From DATARH01 sp963789255 (GTDB lineage Bacteria; Pseudomonadota; Alphaproteobacteria; ATCC43930; CGMCC-115725), in contig CAWBJW010000002.1 in the NCBI GenBank assembly GCA_963789255.1, positions 1,550,001 through 1,614,000 of the forward strand: DNA of 64,000 bases. Direction: 5' to 3'. Shown here piece after piece: positions 58,141 to 64,000 of this stretch. The notes beneath the pieces are model-generated. The model saw only the letters and a program-made list of their open reading frames with translations, had not been told where the DNA came from and made no database searches. Every line of letters starts with the position of its first letter. Position 1 is the first letter of the stretch. Made by a program: the position numbers and the translations under genes.

Positions 58141-59571
58141 ATGCTCGACATCGTCATCTCCGGCGGCCTGGCGGTCCTGCCCTCGGGGCCCGAGCCGGCC
58201 GATATCGCGATTGCCGGCGACAAGATCGCCGCGATCGCCGCGCCGGGCAGCCTCGCCGCGATCGGCGCCGGCCGCACGATCGACGCCACCGGGCAGATCG
58301 TCATCCCAGGCGGCATCGACCCGCATGTCCATTGCCGCTGGCCGATGCCGGTTCCGGGCGTTACCCAGCATGCGATGACCGACGGGCCGGACCGGGTCAG
58401 CCAGGCGGCGCTGTTTGGCGGCACCACGACGATCATCGATTTCGCGCTGGTCGATGGCGGCATGACCGTGCAGCAGGCGATCGAGCGCCGGCAGCAGGAA
58501 TGGGCCGGCGACTGCTATTGCGACTACGCCTTTCACACGATGGTGCAGGGCAAGATCGCGCCCGAGCTCCTGGGACAGCTTACCGAAGCGGTGCAGGCCG
58601 GCCACCCGAGCGTCAAGATGTTCACGACCGACATCACGCCCTCGCGCAAGGGCCGCATGGTCCTGTTCGGCGACATCTGGGAGGTGCTGAAGGTCTTGGC
58701 GAAAGAGGGCGGCATCGCGGCGATCCACGCCGAGGACAACGACATTGTCATGCACATGTACGAAAAGCTGATCCGCGAGGACCGCGCCGGCTTCGAAAGC
58801 ATGGCCGAGGTGCACAACACGCTGTCGGAGGACCTGTCGTTCAACCGGGTGATCCGGCTCGCTTCCAACATCGCCGGCGCGGCGCTCTACATGATGCACA
58901 CCTCGGCGGCGACCGGGGTCAGGGCGATCGCCAACGCGCGCGCCAGGGGCGTGCCGATCTACGGCGAAACATTGCACCAGTACCTGATGTACACGGCCGA
59001 GGACTATAAAAAGCCCAACGGTCAAATCTATCACACCTATCCCTCGCTCAAATTCCAGGAAGATCACGACGCCTTATGGGCGGCGACCGATCACGGCGCG
59101 ATCCAGACCGTCGCGACCGACGAGATCTGCTGCCCGCTGCGCATCAAATTGCAGGGACGCCGCATCGACGATACGACCGGCGGCAATGCCGGGGTCGAGC
59201 CGCGGCTGTCGCTGATCTACACCGAGGCGGTCGAGAAGCGCGGCTACGGGCTCGCTGATTTCGTCGGCCTCGTCTCGTCGAACGCGGCGAAGATCATGGG
59301 TCTCTATCCGAAGAAAGGCACGCTCGCGGTCGGCTCGGACGCCGACATCGTCGTCCTCGACACGCGCCGGCGCCACGTCGTGCATGCCGCCGAGATGCAC
59401 GAGGCGGATTATTCGCCGTGGGAAGGCCGCGACCTCGCCGCCTGGCCAAGCCTGACCATGCTGCGCGGCAAGATCGTCGTCGAAGGCGGCGCGCTGACGG
59501 GCGACCTCAAGGACGGGAAGTTCCTCTCCCGCAAGGTGCCCGAGGAGATCCGGGCGCGGCCGGCGGTTTGA
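58141..59571 (+). CDS. dihydropyrimidinase / D-hydantoinase family amidohydrolase
   Basis: Binuclear metal hydrolase that opens cyclic amides such as dihydropyrimidines or hydantoins. 476 residues with the metal ligands HVHC near residue 61, the carboxylated lysine in PSVKMFTTD near 160, metal-ligand histidines in AAIHAED near 196 and MHTSAATG near 252, and an aspartate in ATDEICCPL near 326. The last two differ from the commonest hydantoinase sequences, so the substrate is open. It is paired with a G3E GTPase. An M20 carbamoyl-amidohydrolase at 46.4 kb could act next in such a pathway. Confidence 0.92.
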   Translation: MLDIVISGGLAVLPSGPEPADIAIAGDKIAAIAAPGSLAAIGAGRTIDATGQIVIPGGIDPHVHCRWPMPVPGVTQHAMTDGPDRVSQAALFGGTTTIIDFALVDGGMTVQQAIERRQQEWAGDCYCDYAFHTMVQGKIAPELLGQLTEAVQAGHPSVKMFTTDITPSRKGRMVLFGDIWEVLKVLAKEGGIAAIHAEDNDIVMHMYEKLIREDRAGFESMAEVHNTLSEDLSFNRVIRLASNIAGAALYMMHTSAATGVRAIANARARGVPIYGETLHQYLMYTAEDYKKPNGQIYHTYPSLKFQEDHDALWAATDHGAIQTVATDEICCPLRIKLQGRRIDDTTGGNAGVEPRLSLIYTEAVEKRGYGLADFVGLVSSNAAKIMGLYPKKGTLAVGSDADIVVLDTRRRHVVHAAEMHEADYSPWEGRDLAAWPSLTMLRGKIVVEGGALTGDLKDGKFLSRKVPEEIRARPAV

Positions 59572-59618
59572 CAATCAATTCATTATACCAGCCGGATAAA
59601 GCGGCTACCTCTCCTGGC

Positions 59619-59708
59619 CGTCATGGCCGGGCTTGACCCGGCCATCCACGACGTTGAATTTCTGACAAAAATGGGACGTGGATGCCCGGATCAAGTCCGG
59701 GCATGACG
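59619..59708. repeat. palindromic dispersed repeat after the hydantoinase gene
   Basis: Left arm CGTCATGGCCGGGCTTGACC...CATCCACG (59619-59650) and right arm CGTGGATGCCCGGATCAAGT...CATGACG (59677-59708) form a long imperfect hairpin with smaller hairpins inside each arm. It lies between convergent genes. Confidence 0.85.
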
Positions 59709-59719
59709 AGGCATTGGTA

Positions 59720-60562
59720 TCAGCCCCGCCGCGGCGGCTCGATCGGCATCGTCGCGATGCCGCTCCAGGCGACGGGCGCGCCGGCCTTCTCCGCCGCCTC
59801 GGCCGGCGGCAATGACGCATCCCAATGCACCGCCAGGAAACGGCGGCCTGTCGCCGCGCCGGCCGCATCGGAGACCAGCCAGACGAGCGGTGGGGCCATG
59901 ATTTCCGGCTGGATCATCTGCGTTCGCTCAAAGCCCGCTTCCGGCGGCACCATCGCGGTATTGGTGACGCCGCCCGGCACCAGCACATTGACGGTGACGC
60001 CGCTGCCGTCGAGATCCTTGGCCATGATCGCCGAAAACGCCTCGAGCGCGGCCTTAGAGGGTCCGTAGGTTGGCGAGCCGCTGCGGATCATCGTGCCGAG
60101 GCTCGTCGTCACGTTGACGATGCGGCCCCATTTCGCCTCGATCATGTCGGGGACGACCGCCTGCGCGAGCAGCAGCGGCGCCGTCGTGTGCACCGCCACG
60201 AAGCGGCGCCAGTCGTCTGCCGTGATCTCCCAGAAACGGATCGGGCGCTGCCAGTTGTCGGCTCGCAGGGTTGCCTGGCCGATCCCGGCATTGTTGACGA
60301 GAATGTCGATCTTGCCGAAATGGCTGCGCGTCTCTCTGACGATGTCGGCCGCCGCCGCGTCGCGGCCGAGATCGGCCGCGATCGTCAACAGCGCCGCTGC
60401 GTTGCCCGGCTCGCGCGCCCGCGCGGCGAGAACGGCAAGCCCCTCCGCCGTGCGGTCCACCGCGGCGACCCGCAGGCCGGCGCCCAGGAGACCCATCACC
60501 AGCGCCCGGCCGATGCCGCCGGCCGCCCCGGTCACGATCGCCACTCGTTGCGATTCGCTCAT
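59720..60562 (-). CDS. short-chain dehydrogenase/reductase
   Basis: NAD(P)-dependent oxidoreductase of 280 residues. The cofactor loop TGAAGGIGRA lies near residue 11, NNAG near 91, an active-site serine in VNVTTSLG near 150 and the YGPSK catalytic pair near 164. The C-terminus is extended by about 30 residues beyond the usual fold (PPAEAAEKAGAPVAWSGIA). ATG 60562 is the best start. It stands alone on the minus strand; the substrate is unknown. Confidence 0.93.
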   Translation of the reverse strand: MSESQRVAIVTGAAGGIGRALVMGLLGAGLRVAAVDRTAEGLAVLAARAREPGNAAALLTIAADLGRDAAAADIVRETRSHFGKIDILVNNAGIGQATLRADNWQRPIRFWEITADDWRRFVAVHTTAPLLLAQAVVPDMIEAKWGRIVNVTTSLGTMIRSGSPTYGPSKAALEAFSAIMAKDLDGSGVTVNVLVPGGVTNTAMVPPEAGFERTQMIQPEIMAPPLVWLVSDAAGAATGRRFLAVHWDASLPPAEAAEKAGAPVAWSGIATMPIEPPRRG

Positions 60563-61020
60563 TGCATTCCCCGCTGTTAGCCTGTGCGATGCAGCCAGTC
60601 TACGCCAATTCCCCTCGGACCGGCGCATGGCGAACGAAAGCGCCGATTTCCGCCTTTTGCCGGCCACCGCGCCGATTGCGAGCCGGCGATCTGCCCGCTG
60701 TTTTCGCTGTTATCTGCAGGAAATCTACAGCCAATGCCGATCTCAGCCGCGCCATCGCCGGGGTTCGAGGAGTCGCAGAGCGGGTTTACAGCGACGGCGG
60801 TCGGGTCGTGGGGCGACACGGGCATCGGCGGCATGTTGGATGCTGCAAGCAATTTGTCAATAAATTTAATTGCGCCATGATAGAGCGTCGCGGCTGGGGC
60901 TTTAGGGAAGACCGCCGCCGCGGCATTCGGGGGATGCCGACGGATCAAGTCCGTGGGCTGAAGGCGCACGCGGTCAAGTCGGCAAACCGATTCCACTTGA
61001 GCGAACTCTGCACTTAGTCT
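60563..61020. other. gene-free stretch before the serA fragment
   Basis: About 460 bases with no convincing gene in either strand; the open frames look like chance. It contains at 60939-60969 a segment GACGGATCAAGTCCGTGGGC and then TGAAGGC, nearly identical to 3952-3983 upstream of DUF1150. It ends abruptly at the truncated serA homologue. Confidence 0.5.
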
Positions 61021-61035
61021 AACGGGTCAGCCCGC

Positions 61036-61335
61036 ATGAAGCGGACCGCGTTTCTCGTCAACACCGCGAGGGGCGGCATCGTTGACGAGAAGGCGCTCTT
61101 CGACGCGCTTAGCCGCAACCAGCTCGCCGGCGCCGCGCTCGATGTTTTCGATCAGGAGCCGACCCCGGTCGACAACCCGCTGTTGAAGCTCAAGAACTTC
61201 ATCGCCGCGCCGCACGTCGCCGTGACCAGGGAGGCGGTCGACCGCATGGCGATCGTCACCGTGCAGAACCTGCTCTCGGTCCTCGACGGCAAGACCAACC
61301 GCGAGAACGTCGTCAACAAGGAGGTGCTGGGGTAG
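61036..61335 (+). pseudogene. serA: C-terminal fragment of a D-3-phosphoglycerate dehydrogenase-like enzyme
   Basis: Only the last 99 residues of a D-2-hydroxyacid dehydrogenase remain. Present are FLVNTARGGIVDEKAL, LAGAALDVFDQEP and the catalytic histidine in IAAPHVAVTREAVDRM. Homology begins in frame slightly before the ATG (ARMKRTAFLV from about 61030). The substrate domain and most of the NAD-binding domain, about 220 residues, are missing. It is a truncated copy and should be inactive; a full serA must lie elsewhere if the strain makes serine this way. Confidence 0.8.
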
Positions 61336-61365
61336 AGCGCGCGGCCGGCAACCTGCGGCGGCGGC

Positions 61366-62250
61366 TCAGGCCTGCTTGGCTTCGATGATCGAGCGGCGGA
61401 TCGCGCGGGTGCGGGCGAAGCGCTCTTCGAGCGCGTCGGCTTCGCCCCAACGGATCGCGCGCTGCAACGCGGTCAAATCCTCGGTGAAACGCTGCAGCAT
61501 CTCGAGCACCGCTTCGCGATTGGCGAGGAAGATGTCGCGCCACATCACCGGGTCGGATGCCGCGATGCGGGTGAAATCGCGGAACCCGCCAGCGGAAAAC
61601 GCGATGACCTCGGATTTGAGGCTGTCTTCGAGGTCGGTCGCGGTGCCGACGATCGTGTAGGCGATCAGATGCGGCAGGTGCGAGGTCATCGCCAGCACCT
61701 TGTCGTGATGGTCGGCTGCCATCGTGACGACCCGCATGCCGGCCCCTTCCCACAGCGCGGCGATCCTGGCGACGGCCGCGGGCGCGGTCTCCGGCGGCGG
61801 CGTCAGGATGCACCAGCGGTCGCGGAACAATTCGGCAAACCCAGCCTCAGGCCCGGAATGCTCGGTGCCGGCGACCGGATGACCCGGGACGAAATCGACG
61901 TGGGCTGGCAAAAGCGGCGCCAGATCGCGGATTGCCGCGCCCTTGACCGAGCCGACATCGGTGACGATGGCGCCGTTGCGCAATGAGGGCGCGATCCGCC
62001 GGCCGATCTCGGCATAGGCCGACAGCGGCGTCGCGATCACAACCAGATCGGCGCCCGCCACCGCCGCGGCCGGGTCGTCGGTCGTCTCGTCGGCCAGGTC
62101 GAGCCGCCGCGCCGTTTCCAGGGTCTCGGCGCGGCGTGCGCAGGCGACGATGACGGTGCCGGGGCTGTCGCGCCGCAACACCCGGGCAAGCGACGATCCG
62201 ATCAGTCCGATCCCGATCAGCGCCACCCGGTCGAACAACCCGGCGCTCAT
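61366..62250 (-). CDS. tyrA: prephenate/arogenate dehydrogenase
   Basis: NAD(P)-dependent oxidative decarboxylation of prephenate or arogenate for tyrosine synthesis. The 294 residues hold the dinucleotide loop IGIGLIGSSLAR near residue 12, TDVGSVK near 97 and HPVAGTEHSGPEAG near 123, and a helical dimerisation domain with SHLPHLIAYTIVG. Its start overlaps the hisC stop. pheA at 19.5 kb makes the phenylalanine branch. Confidence 0.96.
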   Translation of the reverse strand: MSAGLFDRVALIGIGLIGSSLARVLRRDSPGTVIVACARRAETLETARRLDLADETTDDPAAAVAGADLVVIATPLSAYAEIGRRIAPSLRNGAIVTDVGSVKGAAIRDLAPLLPAHVDFVPGHPVAGTEHSGPEAGFAELFRDRWCILTPPPETAPAAVARIAALWEGAGMRVVTMAADHHDKVLAMTSHLPHLIAYTIVGTATDLEDSLKSEVIAFSAGGFRDFTRIAASDPVMWRDIFLANREAVLEMLQRFTEDLTALQRAIRWGEADALEERFARTRAIRRSIIEAKQA

Positions 62251-63350
62251 GGCCCGGCCATGAACTCGGCCAATGCCGCCGCCACGATCTCCATTTCCTC
62301 GCCGGTGCCGATCGTGATCCGGATGTGCGTTGGCAGCCCGTATGCGCCCATCTGGCGGACGAGGATGCCGCGCGATTGCAGAAAGGCGAAAGCGGCGTCC
62401 GCATTATGGCGCGGATCGTCGGGAAAGCGCGGCAGCACGAAATTGCCGACGCTCGGCGTCAGCGCCAGCCCGATTGCGGTGAGGCGCTCGGAGAGCCACG
62501 GCAGCCAGCGCTCGTTGTGGGCGCGGCCGCGCGCCAGTGCGGCGACGTCCTCGACCGCGGCGACCCCGGCGGCGAGGGCCGGCGCGCTCACGTTGAACGG
62601 CCCGCGGATGCGGTTCAAGACATCGGCGATCGCCGGCGGGCAGTAGGCCCAGCCGAGGCGTAACCCGGCAAGCGCGTAAATCTTGGAAAAGGTGCGCAAC
62701 ATCACAACGTTTTCCGCCCGGTTGACCAGCGCGATCCCGGGTTCGTAGTCGTTGCGGTTGACGAATTCGGCATAGGCGGCGTCGATCGCCAACACGACGT
62801 TGCGCGGCAGCCCGGCATGCAGCCGCGCCATCTCGTCGGCCGACAGATACGTCCCGGTCGGGTTGTTCGGGTTGGCGACAAAGACGATGCGGGTGCGTTC
62901 GTTGATGCGCGCCAGAAACCCGTCGACATCGGCGGTCAAATCCCGCTCGGGAACGGCAACCGGGGCGGCGCCGACCGCCCTGGCGCCGATTGGATACATC
63001 AGGAAGCCGTGCCGGCTGTAGAGCACCTCGCTGCCCGGGCCGGCATAGGCGCGCAGCAACAGCCCGATCAGCTCATCCGACCCGGAGCCGCACACGATCC
63101 TGTCGGGGTCGAGCCCGTGATGGCGGCCGAGCGCAGCGCGCAGTTCCGCCGCGCTGCCGTCGGGATAGCGGTGGATCTCCTCGGCCAGCGCCCGATAGGC
63201 GGCGATCGCCTTCGGGCTCGGGCCCAGCGCGCTTTCGTTCGAGGCCAGGCGGATCGGCCGCAGCTCCCCGGGAGCCTTCGATTCGCCGCCGATATAGGGC
63301 GCGATATCGAGGATGCCCGGGCCGGGGGCCGGGGCGGTCGCGGTCGTCAT
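62247..63350 (-). CDS. hisC: histidinol-phosphate aminotransferase (aromatic aminotransferase-like)
   Basis: PLP-dependent class I/II aminotransferase of 367 residues. The PLP lysine is in RTFSKIYALAGLRLGW near residue 223, a family VANPNNPTGT segment near 158 and an arginine-containing LPTHIRITIGTGEE end. Position between a chorismate-mutase-like gene and tyrA is typical in Alphaproteobacteria. There HisC-type enzymes can also serve aromatic amino-acid transamination. Confidence 0.95.
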   Translation of the reverse strand: MTTATAPAPGPGILDIAPYIGGESKAPGELRPIRLASNESALGPSPKAIAAYRALAEEIHRYPDGSAAELRAALGRHHGLDPDRIVCGSGSDELIGLLLRAYAGPGSEVLYSRHGFLMYPIGARAVGAAPVAVPERDLTADVDGFLARINERTRIVFVANPNNPTGTYLSADEMARLHAGLPRNVVLAIDAAYAEFVNRNDYEPGIALVNRAENVVMLRTFSKIYALAGLRLGWAYCPPAIADVLNRIRGPFNVSAPALAAGVAAVEDVAALARGRAHNERWLPWLSERLTAIGLALTPSVGNFVLPRFPDDPRHNADAAFAFLQSRGILVRQMGAYGLPTHIRITIGTGEEMEIVAAALAEFMAGP

Positions 63351-63354
63351 CGGC

Positions 63355-64000
63355 TCAACCCTTTACGACGGCGGCGCCGGGCGCCGGGGTAAAGCTGGAG
63401 AACTGCGGCGGCGCAAGCTCGGCCGCGGAAAGCGGCACGGCGTACCCGCCAAACCGCAGGAACCGGTAGAGGGCCGGCCCGAGTTGCGCGCGGAAGCGGT
63501 CGAGGCGCGGATCGGAAACCGGCACGAAACCGTCGATCTCGATCAGGGTATTCACCCCCTCCGCGTGCTCGCACGACGCCATGAAGGTGCAGGCGAGGTC
63601 AAGCGCCGACAAGGTCGAGAACATGCGGCCGCGGCTGATGTCGGGCGCGTTTTCGGTGGCGAAGAGGGTGCGGTCCCGGCCGGTCTCCTGTTCGGCGCCG
63701 CGCCCGATCGCAAGCGCGTCGCCGGCATCGAAGCGGGCGTTGCCGCGCGCGCCGAACGGCAGCCGGGCGATGACATGCGGCGCATCTTCGCGGGTCGACA
63801 AGAGATGCCGCCACCAGGGGTCGGGCTCCTCTTCCTGCGGCATCGGCAGCACGCCAATCGCGGCCTGGCCCTCGGTTACCGCGCGGATGACCTGTCCGGT
63901 CGAGCCGAACGCCAGTATCGGCGTGTGGCTGCCGTAATGGTCGCGCGCGATGTCCCAGAAACCCTGCGCTTCGGGCGGGGCGTAGACGGCGATTGTGACG
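63355..64000 (-). CDS. chorismate mutase-like protein, C-terminal domain, cut by the right edge
   Basis: The visible 214 residues are the C-terminal part of a protein whose relatives carry an N-terminal chorismate mutase helix bundle followed by this PDT/periplasmic-binding-like domain. The recognisable stretches are TIAVYAPPEAQGFWDIARDHYG, AAIGVLPMPQEEEPDPWWR, VIARLPFGAR and DALAIG. The mutase part lies beyond 64000, so catalytic function is inferred from family and from the neighbours hisC and tyrA, which follow 5 bases downstream. Confidence 0.72.
   Translation of the reverse strand, partial: VTIAVYAPPEAQGFWDIARDHYGSHTPILAFGSTGQVIRAVTEGQAAIGVLPMPQEEEPDPWWRHLLSTREDAPHVIARLPFGARGNARFDAGDALAIGRGAEQETGRDRTLFATENAPDISRGRMFSTLSALDLACTFMASCEHAEGVNTLIEIDGFVPVSDPRLDRFRAQLGPALYRFLRFGGYAVPLSAAELAPPQFSSFTPAPGAAVVKG

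Noticed and set aside
60577..60996. 139-residue minus-strand frame before the serA fragment
   Set aside because: No domain, no ribosome site, unusual composition and it crosses a dispersed repeat.

Overview
The window is 64 kb of high-GC DNA from an alphaproteobacterium, most likely a Rhodospirillales-type or related aerobic soil or water lineage. The evidence is gene order and family content: kdsD-lptC-lptA-lptB-rpoN-ptsN, hsp20 followed by DUF1150, kdsB-pheA divergent from a membrane cytochrome c, uvrC-pgsA-moaD-moaE, a chorismate mutase-like gene followed by hisC-tyrA, and a cytochrome bc1 operon. No phage, CRISPR array, rRNA operon or intact insertion sequence was seen. There is one tRNA gene (Leu, CAG).

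Layout. 0-7 kb: a MASE1 membrane sensor cut by the left edge, a cytochrome P450, a broken Tim44-like gene, hsp20 with DUF1150, a methyltransferase-like gene and an unrecognised 495-residue histidine-rich protein with its own terminator. 7-13.5 kb: the envelope and sigma-54 operon rnd-kdsD-lptC-lptA-lptB-rpoN-ptsN on the minus strand. 13.5-19.3 kb: DoxX, tRNA-Leu, trmL, the bc1 operon petA-petB-petC and the methionine-salvage pair mtnP-mtnA. 19.3-27.6 kb: pheA, an AT-rich small membrane gene, kdsB, cytochrome c, hisN, yejA-yejB, a PH-domain protein and the NAD regulator nrtR. 27.7-35 kb: a patatin, nadA with two operator-like palindromes, nadC, then a tandem amidase pair and a tandem NIPSNAP pair. 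35-43.7 kb: molybdenum cofactor genes (moaE, moaD, moeA, mobB), pgsA, uvrC, an SDR and uvrB. 44-49 kb: a benzoate-CoA-ligase-like gene, an LTXXQ protein, an M20 amidohydrolase and a THI5-like binding protein. 49-57 kb: a branched-chain/aromatic-type ABC importer (livG, acyl-CoA ligase, livH, livM, livK, livF) ending in an asparaginase. 57-64 kb: a G3E GTPase with a dihydropyrimidinase, an SDR, a serA fragment and the aromatic amino-acid cluster chorismate mutase-like/hisC/tyrA, cut by the right edge.

Two features colour the whole window. First, at least thirteen otherwise conserved genes carry one-base frame breaks, many next to short homopolymers. This looks more like residual assembly indels than wholesale gene decay, though Tim44 and moeA carry several breaks each. 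Second, intergenic gaps hold several families of palindromic dispersed repeats, one of which lies inside the uvrC reading frame. The best regulatory signal is the pair of similar palindromes over the nadA promoter, 1.5 kb downstream of nrtR. The clearest lesion is an in-frame loss of most of the Rieske domain in petA, beside an intact petB.
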